The notes under the pieces: generated by a model | The model's database searches: none | What the model was told of the DNA's origin: nothing | The model's input: the letters and a program-made list of their open reading frames with translations, nothing else | Origin: Thiobacillaceae bacterium | GTDB lineage: Bacteria > Pseudomonadota > Gammaproteobacteria > Burkholderiales > Thiobacillaceae | Reading direction: 5' to 3' | NCBI GenBank assembly: GCA_024643305.1 | Contig: JAHENE010000012.1 | Span: 3,408 to 17,055 of the forward strand | Length of the DNA stretch: 13,648 bases | Part shown: piece by piece, positions 1-8,427 of the stretch | Position numbering within the stretch: position 1 is the stretch's first letter | Layout: every line of letters starts with the position of its first letter | Translations under genes and position numbers: made by a program

Positions 1-353
1 TAGAGTCTTTTTGGGAGGTGCCGCTGCCTGCAGGTGCTACCAAAAGATTTCCCAAGGATTTCAAGGAACTGCTTTCAGATTCCCGTTTTCCTCATACGGT
101 CCGGCATCTGCGCCGGATTTACCGCGACCCGATGACGGGCGGTACCGAGTGGGGTGTGATCAGGGAACCGGATGGGGGTGTTTCCGGCGTGCATAGTCTT
201 TCCCACGAAACACCAATGAAAAAGTCGGGGTTCGACTTGAAGGATTCCGCCTTCGAGGGCCAACAGCAATATTCCGAATGGGTGTTTGTATTCAAGCCTG
301 CGCCACCGACAGACCAAACTCCTGGAATCCGTGCCCCCGCAACGAAGAAATAG
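1..353 (+). CDS. Type II secretion pseudopilin-like protein, C-terminal part
   Basis: This is the 3' end of a gene that begins before the window. The frame is open from base 3 and stops with TAG at 351-353, giving about 117 visible residues. The stretch RYLRRIYRDPMTG-like (here RHLRRIYRDPMTGGTEWGV), then IREPDGGVSGVHS, and later a YSEWVFVF segment is a pattern I recognise from GspG/PulG-type pseudopilins of proteobacteria. In those proteins it forms the globular part after the N-terminal pilin helix. The N-terminal methylation motif and helix would lie upstream of the window and cannot be seen. An internal GTG at 18 could be called a start, but coding continues upstream in frame, so it is not needed. 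The tail is Pro/Ala/Lys-rich. Role by family: assembly of a periplasmic pseudopilus or pilus. The exact subunit is not determinable. Confidence 0.75.
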   Translation, partial: ESFWEVPLPAGATKRFPKDFKELLSDSRFPHTVRHLRRIYRDPMTGGTEWGVIREPDGGVSGVHSLSHETPMKKSGFDLKDSAFEGQQQYSEWVFVFKPAPPTDQTPGIRAPATKK

Positions 354-427
354 GGCTGGGTAGCCACCTAAAAAAAATATTTTGACTGACCAGAATTGAA
401 GGTTCGACGGGTTCGTATGAATAGCGA

Positions 428-1543
428 CTAATGATGTACGAATCCGGTCAGAAAATCAGCCAGTCGTTCGAGGGATTTTTCCGTGCTCCATTGCCTGATT
501 GATGGAGGGAGGGCATTGCCGTCAACACTAACCCATGTCAGTTCTTTTTCTAACGGAATTTCGACGAGCAAACGATGATTCCAATACGCGATGTAATTGG
601 CTAGATATTCCTGTTCGGTCATGCCGGGAGTGGGCGTCAATGCAGCGCGAAGACCCAACTCACAGATGTCCATGATGGTTGTGTAACCCGTACGTCCGAC
701 GAGGATATGTGCTGAACATAACAATTCATTCCTTTTTTGCCCATGGACACTGGAATAGGTCACAAAGGCACCGTTTGTTCCAGTGCTTTCGACATTGCTT
801 CCGGCTGCACCCAGCGCAAACACGACTTTCTGCCCAAGGTTGATCAGGTGTTGTTGTGCCCATTCAATAATGATTTTGCGCTCATCCTCAATGAAACCGC
901 CAGTTATGAAAAGGATGTCGATTGCTTCCGAAACCCGGACTCTCTTGGTTGAGGAGAGAAAACCAATATAAATGGGGTCCAGTTTTCTGGATACCCAGTT
1001 ATGCGAAAGTTTACCCGCTAGATTTATATCCGAATCGGAAAAATCCGGAACAATAATTTTTGTGAAATTTCGCAGCAACAGGTATTGCACTAAATCAGAC
1101 AGGGGCTGGAAAAGGCGCAGCCAGCGTGGCAGGAAAAAACGAATTTGGTGGCATATCAGGAAGCTGGGAAGGCACGCGTTGGTGAAACCAAAGCGTCCAT
1201 CCGAGATAAGAAGATCAAAATGGCGCTCTGTCAGCAAGGTTTCGAGAAACTTCCTTTCCTTTCTGATGCGGATGCCTGTTTCCAGCAGGTCCTTTATTAG
1301 AAATCCATAATAGGCAATGCCGCGTCCTCTCTGGATGGGGGGGTAGTCCTCGAATTCGAGGTATTCGATACCGGGGTATTCGACCAGTTCCATCTGGATG
1401 GTTTCGAGTGCCCGCCCATGGCTCAGAATGGTTAGACGGCTGCCTGCCCCCAATAAGTATCTGATGATGGGCAATGAGCGATGAACATGCCCCAGCCCCA
1501 TAGCGCTGACTGTAAAGAGCAGGTGTTTGTTGTTTAATTCCAT
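428..1543 (-). CDS. GT-B fold glycosyltransferase (GT28/MurG-like C-terminal domain)
   Basis: A 371-residue cytoplasmic protein with no signal peptide. Two Rossmann-like halves are visible. The N-terminal half opens with LLFTVSAMGLGHVHRSLPII (residues 8-27), a glycine/histidine loop typical of GT-B enzymes that act on nucleotide-sugars. The C-terminal half begins near residue 208 (DILFITGGF) and contains VGRTGYTTIMDICELG (282-297) and TPTPGMTEQEYLANYI (303-318). That last block is the sugar-nucleotide donor site of the GT28/MurG and UGT group. The length fits a single-domain family member. The start is the ATG at 1543; the Shine-Dalgarno is weak. A TATAAC hexamer at 1561-1566 on the minus strand could be a -10 but has no good -35. 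The gene stands alone, converging with the pseudopilin gene and divergent from clpS, so the acceptor (glycolipid, exopolysaccharide or other) is unknown. Confidence 0.8.
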   Translation of the reverse strand: MELNNKHLLFTVSAMGLGHVHRSLPIIRYLLGAGSRLTILSHGRALETIQMELVEYPGIEYLEFEDYPPIQRGRGIAYYGFLIKDLLETGIRIRKERKFLETLLTERHFDLLISDGRFGFTNACLPSFLICHQIRFFLPRWLRLFQPLSDLVQYLLLRNFTKIIVPDFSDSDINLAGKLSHNWVSRKLDPIYIGFLSSTKRVRVSEAIDILFITGGFIEDERKIIIEWAQQHLINLGQKVVFALGAAGSNVESTGTNGAFVTYSSVHGQKRNELLCSAHILVGRTGYTTIMDICELGLRAALTPTPGMTEQEYLANYIAYWNHRLLVEIPLEKELTWVSVDGNALPPSIRQWSTEKSLERLADFLTGFVHH

Positions 1544-1964
1544 CCGGATTCGAGCATGTTGTTATATGACTTTTTGACCGCTGCTTATTGCCAAGGAGGG
1601 GGTGCCTGACTGAAGCAAATATTTTTTGCTGACAAAGCTCAGCGAGGGGGACTGAGTCGGAAAAACGGGGCCTTGGGGCTTGTTTTGCGAATCCCGGACA
1701 AACAAATATCACGCAATGCCTCGTGAGGCTTCTTTAATGTTTTTCCCGCTATTAGCATAAATTTATGGGGCGTCCTGGATAAAATAGACATTGTGACAAG
1801 TCTATACGTCTTTGATATCCTGAGGTACTGGGCCACCCAGGTTGGGCTGCCTGAACAAAGGCAAATTCCCTTTGCGGTTTTCTCTTCGATTTCACATTCT
1901 GGAGACTTGAAAAGTCTTTCCATCCCCTAAAATATAAGCATTGTTTTAAGCTACATTGCGGGTA
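1544..1964. other. Divergent intergenic region between the glycosyltransferase gene and clpS
   Basis: About 420 bases with no convincing gene. Short open frames on the minus strand (for example 1639-1923) show no recognisable domain and no ribosome binding site. It holds the divergent promoters of its neighbours. A small hairpin with arms GCCT and AGGC (1718-1729) is followed by TTCTTT on the plus strand, but no plus-strand gene ends nearby, so a terminator role is doubtful. Confidence 0.5.
1907..1933 (+). promoter_or_regulatory. Possible clpS-clpA promoter
   Basis: TTGAAA (1907-1912) and TAAAAT (1928-1933) each match the sigma-70 consensus at five of six positions, but the spacer is only 15 bases. 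The predicted transcript would begin about 25 bases before the clpS ATG. Judged by eye only. Confidence 0.35.
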
Positions 1965-2273
1965 ATGGCAGTCAAACGAGAAGCAGGAACCTTACTTGAG
2001 CCGGCCAAGGCTAAAACGGGCCCGCCGCCGCTATTCAAGGTTCTTTTGTTAAATGACGATTACACACCCATGGACTTCGTGGTGACGGTGCTGCTGCGTT
2101 TTTTTGGCATGGACCGCGAACGGGCGACGCAAGTCATGCTCCAAGTACATACTGAGGGCATGGGGACCTGTGGGGTATACCCAAAGGACATCGCCAACAG
2201 CAAAGTGGATCAGGTGACCCGCTTTGCACGGGATAACCAGCATCCCTTGCAGTGCACGATGGAGAAGAGTTGA
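1965..2273 (+). CDS. clpS: ATP-dependent Clp protease adaptor ClpS
   Basis: A 102-residue protein, close to the usual ClpS length of about 105. ClpS binds the N-terminal domain of ClpA and hands over proteins whose first residue is a bulky hydrophobic N-degron. Visible hallmarks are the flexible N-terminal tail (1-22), [17 protein letters not shown] (24-40) with the Asn-Asp-Asp that contacts the substrate amino group, VMLQVHTEG (57-65) with the substrate-binding His62, and [11 protein letters not shown] (67-77). The ATG at 1965 is preferred over an in-frame TTG at 1956 because it gives the normal family length and N-terminus; the Shine-Dalgarno is poor for either. clpA starts seven bases after the stop, so the two are almost certainly co-transcribed and act in the same complex. 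Confidence 0.93.
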   Translation: MAVKREAGTLLEPAKAKTGPPPLFKVLLLNDDYTPMDFVVTVLLRFFGMDRERATQVMLQVHTEGMGTCGVYPKDIANSKVDQVTRFARDNQHPLQCTMEKS

Positions 2274-2280
2274 GGTTGTT

Positions 2281-4536
2281 ATGATTGCGCAGGAACTGGA
2301 AGTCAGCTTGCATATGGCCTTTATGGACGCTCGTCAGAAGCGCCATGAGTTCATTACTGTCGAGCACCTGCTGCTGGCAATGCTGGATAACCCATCTGCA
2401 GCCGAGGTCCTGCGCGCCTGTGGCGCAAGCCTTGAAACGCTGCGTACGCGTTTGACCGAGTTCATCGAAGAACACGCACCCAAGGCTGAGGGTGAGGGCG
2501 AAGTTGATACCCAGCCCACGCTGGGCTTTCAGCGCGTGATCCAGCGCGCCATCCTGCACGTTCAGTCCTCGGGGAAGAAGGAAGTAACCGGCGCCAATGT
2601 GCTTGTGGCGATTTTTGGCGAGAAGGATTCGCACGCGGCCTATTTCCTCGACCAGCAGGGGGTGAGCCGCCTGGATGTGGTCAACTACATTTCGCACGGT
2701 ATCGCCAAGGTCCCTCAGGCAGGTACTCCCCGTCAGGATGACGTTACTGAAACAGCGCAGGAGAGCCCCGTCGGGTCACCGCTTGATTCCTACACGCTCA
2801 ATCTCAACGCGCAGGCGCTGGCTGGCAAGATCGACCCGCTCATCGGACGCGATGTTGAACTGGAGCGCGTCATCCAAACTCTCTGCCGCCGCCGCAAGAA
2901 CAATCCGCTGCTGGTGGGCGAGGCGGGTGTTGGCAAGACGGCCATCGCCGAGGGTCTGGCACGCCGCATCGTCGAGGGTGCGGTGCCTGAAATTTTGATG
3001 AACAGCACAGTTTATGCCCTGGATATGGGTGCATTGCTGGCCGGAACCAAATATCGTGGTGACTTCGAACAGCGCCTGAAAGGCGTGCTGAAACAACTTG
3101 CCGACGATTCCGATTCCATCCTCTTCATCGACGAAATTCACACACTGATTGGCGCAGGTGCTGCTTCCGGTGGCACGCTGGATGCTTCCAATCTACTTAA
3201 GCCTGCTTTGAGTTCCGGACAGTTGCGCTGCATCGGGGCTACCACTTATACGGAATACCGCGGGATTTTTGAGAAAGACCATGCGCTGTCGCGGCGTTTC
3301 CAGAAAATTGACGTGGCAGAGCCTACCGTGGAAGACACAGTGGCGATCCTGCGTGGACTCAAATCCCGTTTTGAGGATCATCATGGCATCAAGTACACAG
3401 CTTCCGCGCTGACTACCGCTGCTCAACTGTCGGCACGTTTCATCAGCGACAGGCATTTGCCGGACAAGGCGATCGACGTCATCGACGAGGCGGGCGCAGC
3501 CCAGCGTATTTTGCCCAAATCCAGGCAGAAGAAGGTAATTACACCGAAGGAAATTGAGGAAATCATCGCCAAGATCGCACGCGTGCCGGCAAAGACGGTG
3601 TCTGCTGACGATCGCGATTCCCTGAAGCGTCTGGACCGTGACCTGAAGGCCGTGGTGTTCGGCCAGGATAATGCCATTGATGCCTTGGCTACGTCGATCA
3701 AGATGTCGCGTAGCGGATTGGGCAACCCGCAAAAACCGATCGGTTCTTTCCTGTTTTCCGGGCCCACCGGCGTTGGCAAGACCGAGGTTGCTCGCCAGTT
3801 GGCCTACACTTTGGGTATTGAGCTGACCCGCTTCGACATGTCCGAATACATGGAGCGTCACGCCGTTTCTCGGCTGATTGGTGCACCGCCTGGCTACGTT
3901 GGCTTTGAACAGGGTGGATTACTCACCGAGGCAATCAACAAGCATCCGCATACCGTTTTACTGCTGGATGAGATCGAGAAGGCGCACCCGAATATTTTCA
4001 ACGTGCTGTTGCAGGTCATGGACCACGGCACGCTGACCGACAACAACGGCCGCAAGGCGGATTTCCGCAATGTCATTTTGATCATGACCACCAACGCAGG
4101 TGCGGAGAATCTTAGCAAGTCATCAATCGGATTTGCCCAAGCCAGCAAACTTGGCGACGAGATGGCGGACATCAAGCGCATGTTTACACCGGAATTCCGC
4201 AACCGGCTGGATGCCATCATACAGTTTGCTCCGCTTGATCATGAAGTAGTCATGCAGGTGGTCGATAAATTCCTGATGCAATTGGAAGACCAATTGCACG
4301 AGAAGAAAGTGGAAATCAGCTTTGCTGACGCACTGAAGGAATATCTGTGCAAGGAGGGCTTTGATCCATTGATGGGTGCCCGGCCCATGGCGCGGCTGAT
4401 TCAGGACACCATCCGCAGGGCCCTGGCCGACGAGTTGCTGTTTGGGCGCCTGGCCAATGGCGGCAGGGTCCGCATAGACATCGACCAGGAAGGCAAGGTT
4501 AAGTTGGAGTTCCCGGAACCTCTGCTCACCACTTAA
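2281..4536 (+). CDS. clpA: ATP-dependent Clp protease ATP-binding subunit ClpA
   Basis: A 751-residue AAA+ unfoldase that feeds substrates to the ClpP peptidase. In order: a Clp N-domain (about 1-145, the ClpS docking site); a charged linker; the D1 ATPase with Walker A GEAGVGKT (213-220), Walker B ILFIDE (280-285) and LSRRF arginine finger; and the D2 ATPase with Walker A GPTGVGKT (494-501), Walker B VLLLDE (559-564) and FRNRLD. The ClpP-docking tripeptide IGF is at 616-618. There is no long coiled-coil middle domain, which separates it from ClpB/ClpC. The ATG at 2281 has GAGG seven bases upstream, overlapping the clpS stop. An in-frame start further upstream (2224) would lie inside clpS and adds no family sequence. 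The protein ends normally and appears intact. Confidence 0.96.
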   Translation: MIAQELEVSLHMAFMDARQKRHEFITVEHLLLAMLDNPSAAEVLRACGASLETLRTRLTEFIEEHAPKAEGEGEVDTQPTLGFQRVIQRAILHVQSSGKKEVTGANVLVAIFGEKDSHAAYFLDQQGVSRLDVVNYISHGIAKVPQAGTPRQDDVTETAQESPVGSPLDSYTLNLNAQALAGKIDPLIGRDVELERVIQTLCRRRKNNPLLVGEAGVGKTAIAEGLARRIVEGAVPEILMNSTVYALDMGALLAGTKYRGDFEQRLKGVLKQLADDSDSILFIDEIHTLIGAGAASGGTLDASNLLKPALSSGQLRCIGATTYTEYRGIFEKDHALSRRFQKIDVAEPTVEDTVAILRGLKSRFEDHHGIKYTASALTTAAQLSARFISDRHLPDKAIDVIDEAGAAQRILPKSRQKKVITPKEIEEIIAKIARVPAKTVSADDRDSLKRLDRDLKAVVFGQDNAIDALATSIKMSRSGLGNPQKPIGSFLFSGPTGVGKTEVARQLAYTLGIELTRFDMSEYMERHAVSRLIGAPPGYVGFEQGGLLTEAINKHPHTVLLLDEIEKAHPNIFNVLLQVMDHGTLTDNNGRKADFRNVILIMTTNAGAENLSKSSIGFAQASKLGDEMADIKRMFTPEFRNRLDAIIQFAPLDHEVVMQVVDKFLMQLEDQLHEKKVEISFADALKEYLCKEGFDPLMGARPMARLIQDTIRRALADELLFGRLANGGRVRIDIDQEGKVKLEFPEPLLTT

Positions 4537-4553
4537 CGGCTTTCAAATAAAAA

Positions 4554-4575
4554 GCGGCGCTCAACGAAGCGCCGC
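4554..4575 (-). terminator. Rho-independent terminator oriented to the minus strand
   Basis: Perfect 8-bp stem: GCGGCGCT at 4554-4561 and AGCGCCGC at 4568-4575, six-base loop. The A-rich tract (4546-4553) lies on the clpA side, so the U-tract follows the hairpin only in minus-strand RNA. It may also mark the clpA 3' end, but plus-strand RNA has no U-run after it. Confidence 0.6.
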
Positions 4576-4700
4576 AAAGCTGTCTGGACTACTCGGTAAA
4601 CCGAGGGGGCATCCGATCCCCGGCCAGACGTAAAACACAACAGGGGGTTATGTTTGAATTTCTTATCGGCAAGCCTTCCGGAAACTTTAGGCCGAAGGCT
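4554..4700 (-). ncRNA. Structured intergenic element, candidate minus-strand small RNA
   Basis: Three structures follow one another in the clpA-rfbB gap. One is the terminator hairpin at 4554-4575. The second is a three-way junction closed by GTCTGG (4582-4587) with CCAGAC (4624-4629), holding hairpins CTCGG/CCGAG (4592-4605, loop TAAA) and GGGG/CCCC (4606-4621). The third is a bulged stem AGCCTTC (4672-4678) with GAAGGCT (4694-4700). Read on the minus strand the order is hairpin, Y-shaped junction, terminator with U-tract, which is the usual layout of a stand-alone sRNA. I do not recognise the family. A plus-strand leader for rfbB is the alternative. No good minus-strand promoter was identified; TTGAAA at about 4777-4782 is a possible -35. 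Confidence 0.4.
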
Positions 4701-4751
4701 GCGCCCAAGAGATTTTCTGATTGATTTTTCTGATATGTCATGCGATCGGGA

Positions 4752-4757
4752 TAAAAT
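4752..4757 (+). promoter_or_regulatory. Possible -10 of the rfbBACD operon
   Basis: TAAAAT matches the sigma-70 -10 consensus at five of six positions and would place the transcript start about 60 bases before rfbB. No convincing -35 lies at the right distance, so this is weak. Confidence 0.25.
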
Positions 4758-4822
4758 CACAAAAATAAGCTCCCTTTTTCAAGACGCGCCTTGATTCTCC
4801 CAAACCAAAACCTGAGCCCATC

Positions 4823-5884
4823 ATGATTCTTGTCACCGGCGGTGCCGGCTTCATCGGCGCCAATTTCGTGCTCGACTGGCTAGCCCGTAAGGGTGAGCCA
4901 GTCGTCAATCTGGATAAGCTTACCTACGCGGGCAATCTTGCCAGCCTGGAAAGCCTTAAGGACGATCCGCGCCATGTATTTGTGCAGGGCGACATCGGTG
5001 AACGCGCAATGGTGGAAGGGCTGTTGGCTCAGCATAAACCGCGTGCAGTAATCAATTTTGCTGCGGAAAGCCATGTAGACCGTTCCATCCATGGGCCGGC
5101 CGATTTTATCGAGACCAACGTGGTAGGCACCTTCAACCTGCTTGAGGCTGTGCGTGCCTACTGGGGTGGCATGGCGGGTGAGGCAAAAGAAAATTTTCGC
5201 TTCCTGCATGTTTCCACCGATGAGGTGTACGGGTCGCTGGAGAAGAACGACCCGGCCTTTTCCGAAACGACACCCTATGCCCCAAACAGCCCGTACTCGG
5301 CTTCCAAGGCGGCGTCCGACCATCTGGTGCGGGCCTATCATCACACCTATGGGCTGCCCGTTCTGACAACCAACTGTTCCAACAATTATGGCCCTTATCA
5401 GTTTCCGGAAAAGCTGATTCCGCTAGTGATACACAATGCCATTTCCGGCAGGCCGTTGCCTATCTACGGCGACGGCAGCAATATCCGCGACTGGCTGTTT
5501 GTGACCGACCATTGCCTTGCCATCATGGCCGTACTGGAAAAGGGCAGGCTGGGCGAGACATACAACATTGGCGGCAATAACGAGAAAACCAATCTGGAAG
5601 TGGTCAAGACCATTTGTTCCATCCTCGACGAACTGCATCCGGGTTCGCCAGTGACGCCGCATGAAAAGCTCATCACTTTCGTCAAGGATCGTCCCGGCCA
5701 TGACGCACGCTACGCCATCAACTCCAGCAAGATTCAGCAAGAACTTGGCTGGCACCCGCAGGAAAGCTTCGAGACTGGCATCCACAAGACAGTGACCTGG
5801 TACCTGGAAAATGCGGGCTGGGTCGACAATGTGGTTTCAGGGGAGTACCGCAACTGGGTACAGGCGAATTACGCGTCCAGATAA
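4823..5884 (+). CDS. rfbB: dTDP-glucose 4,6-dehydratase
   Basis: A 353-residue extended short-chain dehydrogenase (SDR) enzyme, the normal length. It converts dTDP-D-glucose to dTDP-4-keto-6-deoxy-D-glucose using tightly bound NAD+, the second step to dTDP-L-rhamnose. Visible: TGGAGFIG nucleotide-binding loop (5-12), the catalytic Thr-Asp-Glu triad at 132-134 in VSTDEVYGS, the YSASK catalytic Tyr158/Lys162, and family blocks such as [18 protein letters not shown] and [11 protein letters not shown]. It is the first gene of a four-gene operon; rfbA begins 11 bases after its stop. The ATG at 4823 gives the standard N-terminus, although the Shine-Dalgarno is weak. Confidence 0.96.
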   Translation: MILVTGGAGFIGANFVLDWLARKGEPVVNLDKLTYAGNLASLESLKDDPRHVFVQGDIGERAMVEGLLAQHKPRAVINFAAESHVDRSIHGPADFIETNVVGTFNLLEAVRAYWGGMAGEAKENFRFLHVSTDEVYGSLEKNDPAFSETTPYAPNSPYSASKAASDHLVRAYHHTYGLPVLTTNCSNNYGPYQFPEKLIPLVIHNAISGRPLPIYGDGSNIRDWLFVTDHCLAIMAVLEKGRLGETYNIGGNNEKTNLEVVKTICSILDELHPGSPVTPHEKLITFVKDRPGHDARYAINSSKIQQELGWHPQESFETGIHKTVTWYLENAGWVDNVVSGEYRNWVQANYASR

Positions 5885-5895
5885 GACAGAAAATC

Positions 5896-6780
5896 ATGAC
5901 AAAACGCAAAGGCATTATCCTCGCCGGCGGCTCAGGCACCCGGCTCTACCCGGTAACACAGGCGGTTTCCAAGCAGTTGCTGCCGATATATGACAAACCC
6001 ATGGTGTACTACCCGCTGTCCACGCTTATGCTGGCGGGCATACGCGACATCCTGCTGATTTCCACACCGCAGGACACCCCTCGCTTTGAACAACTGCTGG
6101 GTGACGGCAGCCAATGGGGTATCAATATCCAGTATGCAGTGCAACCAGCACCCGAAGGCCTGGCGCAGGCTTTCATCATTGGCGAGAAATTTCTGGGCGG
6201 ATCTCATAGCGCGCTGGTATTGGGCGACAACATTTTTTACGGCCACGACATGGCCGATGATCTCAAGCGGGCGGATGCAAGAACAAGTGGCGCCAGCGTA
6301 TTCGCCTATCCGGTGCATGATCCCGAGCGATATGGAGTCGTGGAATTTGACGACAAGGGCTGCGCCATCAGCCTGGAAGAAAAGCCCCGGGCACCCAAAT
6401 CTCGCTACGCTGTGACCGGCCTGTATTTCTACGACACGCGTGTGGTCGAAGTTGCCCGGAATCTCAAGCCTTCGCCGCGCGGCGAGCTGGAAATTACCGA
6501 TGTGAACCGCCAGTACCTGGAGTGGGGCGAGCTTGACGTGCAAGTCATGGGGCGGGGACAGGCCTGGCTCGATACCGGCACGCATGAAACACTGCTGGAG
6601 GCCTCGCAGTTCATCGAAACCATCGAAAGACGCCAGGGCCTGAAGATTGCCTGCCCCGAGGAAATCGCATTTCGTCAGGGTTTCATTGATGCCGCGCAGA
6701 TTGAGCGGCTGGCAGCCCCCTTGGCGAAAAACGGCTACGGGCAATACTTGCTGGCGTTGCTGAACGAAAAGATTTTCTGA
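5896..6780 (+). CDS. rfbA: Glucose-1-phosphate thymidylyltransferase
   Basis: A 294-residue nucleotidyltransferase that joins dTTP and glucose-1-phosphate to make dTDP-glucose, the first committed step of dTDP-rhamnose synthesis. The signature GGSGTRLYP is at 11-19, the metal-binding Asp111 in [13 protein letters not shown] at 161-164 with the substrate-binding lysine, and AWLDTGTH (223-230) with the second metal-binding Asp226. Length and ends match the family. rfbC starts one base after the stop, so the pair are very likely translationally coupled. The enzyme is usually feedback-inhibited by dTDP-L-rhamnose (family knowledge). Confidence 0.96.
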   Translation: MTKRKGIILAGGSGTRLYPVTQAVSKQLLPIYDKPMVYYPLSTLMLAGIRDILLISTPQDTPRFEQLLGDGSQWGINIQYAVQPAPEGLAQAFIIGEKFLGGSHSALVLGDNIFYGHDMADDLKRADARTSGASVFAYPVHDPERYGVVEFDDKGCAISLEEKPRAPKSRYAVTGLYFYDTRVVEVARNLKPSPRGELEITDVNRQYLEWGELDVQVMGRGQAWLDTGTHETLLEASQFIETIERRQGLKIACPEEIAFRQGFIDAAQIERLAAPLAKNGYGQYLLALLNEKIF

Positions 6781-6781
6781 G

Positions 6782-7327
6782 ATGGAGAAGATAAATACTG
6801 CGATCCCCGAGGTATTCATGATCGCGCCAAAAGTGTTTGGCGATGATCGCGGCTTCTTCTTGGAGAGCTACAACCGCCGCAGCATGGCTTCGTTGGGGGT
6901 TGATTTTGACTTCGTACAGGACAATCACTCGCGCTCTGCAAAGGGCGTGTTGCGTGGGCTGCATTATCAGATCCGGCAACCGCAAGGCAAACTGGTGCGC
7001 GTAGTTGCAGGCGAGGTGTTTGATGTGGCGGTCGATCTGCGGCGTGCATCGCCTACCTTTGGCCACTGGGTGGGCATGACCCTTTCATCAGAAAACAAAC
7101 GCATGGCCTGGGTGCCGCCGGGATTCGCCCATGGTTTTTATGTCACCTCCGATTACGCCGAGGTCCTCTACAAGGCAACCGACTACTATGCCCCTGAACA
7201 CGAGCGTTCCCTGCTTTGGAATGACGCGGCTATCGGCATCGAATGGCCGCTATCCGGCGGCGAACCGCTGCTTTCCGAGAAAGACAGCACAGGCGCGCTT
7301 CTTTCAGCCGCAGAGGTGTATGCATGA
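6782..7327 (+). CDS. rfbC: dTDP-4-dehydrorhamnose 3,5-epimerase
   Basis: A 181-residue cupin-fold epimerase acting on dTDP-4-keto-6-deoxy-glucose at C3 and C5. Visible family blocks: FGDDRGFFLESYN (19-31), KGVLRGLHYQ (54-63) with the catalytic His61, GEVFDVAVDLR (77-87), and PPGFAHGFYVTSDYAEVLYK (112-131) with the catalytic Tyr130. It begins one base after rfbA, and its TGA overlaps the rfbD start (ATGA), showing tight operon packing. The Shine-Dalgarno lies within the end of rfbA and is poor, so coupling to rfbA translation is likely. Confidence 0.95.
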   Translation: MEKINTAIPEVFMIAPKVFGDDRGFFLESYNRRSMASLGVDFDFVQDNHSRSAKGVLRGLHYQIRQPQGKLVRVVAGEVFDVAVDLRRASPTFGHWVGMTLSSENKRMAWVPPGFAHGFYVTSDYAEVLYKATDYYAPEHERSLLWNDAAIGIEWPLSGGEPLLSEKDSTGALLSAAEVYA

Positions 7328-8205
7328 GAACCATCCTGCTCACCGGGGCGAGCGGGCAGGTGGGATGGGAATTGCAGCGAACCCTAGCCACGCTTGGCCG
7401 GGTTGTTGCTCCCGGACATGGCGAATTTGACCTTTCACGGCCTGAATCGCTGCCTGCGGCCATTCGCGAAATCAAACCTGACCTGATCGTCAATCCGGCT
7501 GCCTATACCGCCGTGGACAAGGCAGAGACAGAGCAGGAACTGGCCTATGCAATCAATGCCGAAGCCCCCGGCGTTCTTGCCAGGGAAGCCGCTCAGCGGG
7601 GTATTAGCATCGTGCACTTTTCCACCGACTATGTGTTTGACGGAACACAACTTACCGCTTATTCGGAGACCGACTCAACAAGCCCGCTTGGCGCATACGG
7701 GGCAAGCAAACTGGCTGGCGAAGAGGCTGTGCAATTGAGTGGGGCGGACCATCTCATATTGCGTACAAGTTGGGTGTATGGCCTGCGCGGCAAGAATTTT
7801 CTGCTGACCATGCAGCGGCTTGCACACGAGCGCGACAAACTTTCCGTCGTTGCCGACCAGTTTGGCGCACCCACTTGGTGCCGTAGTATTGCCGATGCCA
7901 CCGCGCAGATGCTGGCGCTTTGGTTGTCACCCGGAGCGAGCAACAATGACCGCAAGGGGCTGTCCGGCGTTTACCACCTGAGCTGTGGCGGTCGCACGAG
8001 CTGGCATGGCTTCGCAGAAGAAATTTTGCAAAACATGCAGGCACATGGTCAAAGAGTCCCGGAACTGAAAGCCATAACTACCGCCGAATACCCTACGCCA
8101 GCACAACGACCAGCCAACTCAGTTCTATCCAACGAAAAGCTGCAACAGACCTTTGGCATTGCACTGCCCGCATGGAACACGGCATTGGCGCTTTGCCTGG
8201 CCTGA
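7324..8205 (+). CDS. rfbD: dTDP-4-dehydrorhamnose reductase
   Basis: A 293-residue SDR enzyme that reduces the keto sugar to dTDP-L-rhamnose, the last step of the pathway. Visible: LLTGASGQVG (5-14) for NAD(P)H, NPAAYTAVDKAE (57-68), the STDYVFDG block (100-107) and the YGASK catalytic Tyr125/Lys129. The ATG at 7324 overlaps the rfbC stop by four bases. An upstream in-frame start at 7243 would add 27 Arg-rich residues encoded inside rfbC and is rejected. No clear terminator follows; the next element is the tRNA promoter. Confidence 0.95.
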   Translation: MRTILLTGASGQVGWELQRTLATLGRVVAPGHGEFDLSRPESLPAAIREIKPDLIVNPAAYTAVDKAETEQELAYAINAEAPGVLAREAAQRGISIVHFSTDYVFDGTQLTAYSETDSTSPLGAYGASKLAGEEAVQLSGADHLILRTSWVYGLRGKNFLLTMQRLAHERDKLSVVADQFGAPTWCRSIADATAQMLALWLSPGASNNDRKGLSGVYHLSCGGRTSWHGFAEEILQNMQAHGQRVPELKAITTAEYPTPAQRPANSVLSNEKLQQTFGIALPAWNTALALCLA

Positions 8206-8274
8206 TTTCAACCCGATCGCGCCAAAATAAGCCTTCGTAATGCGCCAATAACGCCAACAACAGCCTCGACGAGC

Positions 8275-8303
8275 TTGACCGAATTTCGCAATCTGCTTAG
8301 AAT
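8275..8303 (+). promoter_or_regulatory. tRNA-Asn promoter
   Basis: TTGACC (8275-8280) and TAGAAT (8298-8303) are separated by exactly 17 bases, each five of six to the sigma-70 consensus. A GC-rich discriminator (GCGCCC) follows directly, as is typical of stable-RNA promoters under stringent control. Confidence 0.75.
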
Positions 8304-8316
8304 GCGCCCTTCCTTT

Positions 8317-8392
8317 TCCCCGATAGCTCAGTCGGTAGAGCGACGGACTGTTAATCCGCAGGTCCCTGGTTCGAGCCCAGGTCGGGGAGCCA
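8317..8392 (+). tRNA. tRNA-Asn (anticodon GUU)
   Basis: A 76-base cloverleaf with encoded CCA. The acceptor arm TCCCCGA (8317-8323) pairs with TCGGGGA (8382-8388), discriminator G, then CCA at 8390-8392. The T arm is CCTGG/CCAGG around TTCGAGC. The anticodon GTT at 8350-8352 sits in loop CTGTTAA, and the sequence closely follows known bacterial tRNA-Asn. The outermost anticodon-stem pair reads A-C, the position of a G-U wobble in E. coli as I recall it. The 3' part from 8348 is also the attachment site of the mobile element, which rebuilds the tRNA exactly. Confidence 0.96.
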
Positions 8393-8396
8393 GAAT
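8348..8396 (+). repeat. attL, 49-bp direct repeat in the tRNA-Asn 3' end
   Basis: Bases 8348-8396 are identical to 12370-12418. The repeat begins at the anticodon loop, covers the T arm and CCA, and ends four bases after CCA; bases outside it differ on both sides. This is the standard footprint of tyrosine-integrase insertion into a tRNA gene. Confidence 0.93.
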
Positions 8397-8400
8397 CCAA

Positions 8401-8427
8401 GGGCTTGCAACGATGCGAGCCCTTTTT
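8401..8427 (+). terminator. Rho-independent terminator after tRNA-Asn, supplied by the element
   Basis: GGGCTTGC (8401-8408) pairs with GCGAGCCC (8415-8422), with one G-U pair and a six-base loop, followed by TTTTT (8423-8427). It lies just inside the element, so the element brings its own terminator for the interrupted tRNA gene. The integrase stop codon overlaps the T-run on the other strand. Confidence 0.8.

Noticed and set aside
1639..1923. Minus-strand open frame of 94 codons between the glycosyltransferase gene and clpS
   Set aside because: No ribosome binding site, no domain, low-complexity composition; more likely promoter region.
2224..2280. Upstream TTG start adding 19 residues to ClpA
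   Set aside because: Lies inside clpS and adds no family sequence; ATG at 2281 has a Shine-Dalgarno and gives the standard [10 protein letters not shown] start.
2134..3861. Long minus-strand open frames within clpA
   Set aside because: Shadow frames of a GC-rich, strongly conserved gene.
4582..4700. Cyclic-di-GMP (GEMM) riboswitch
   Set aside because: Some short stretches look similar on the minus strand, but the conserved core and the two-stem layout are not present.
7243..7323. Upstream start adding 27 residues to RfbD
   Set aside because: It is an out-of-frame reading of rfbC; the ATG at 7324 gives the normal SDR N-terminus and a typical ATGA overlap.
8125..8400. Minus-strand open frame of 91 codons over the tRNA-Asn gene
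   Set aside because: Its middle (SPTWARTRDLRIN...) is simply the antisense translation of the tRNA, a familiar spurious gene call.
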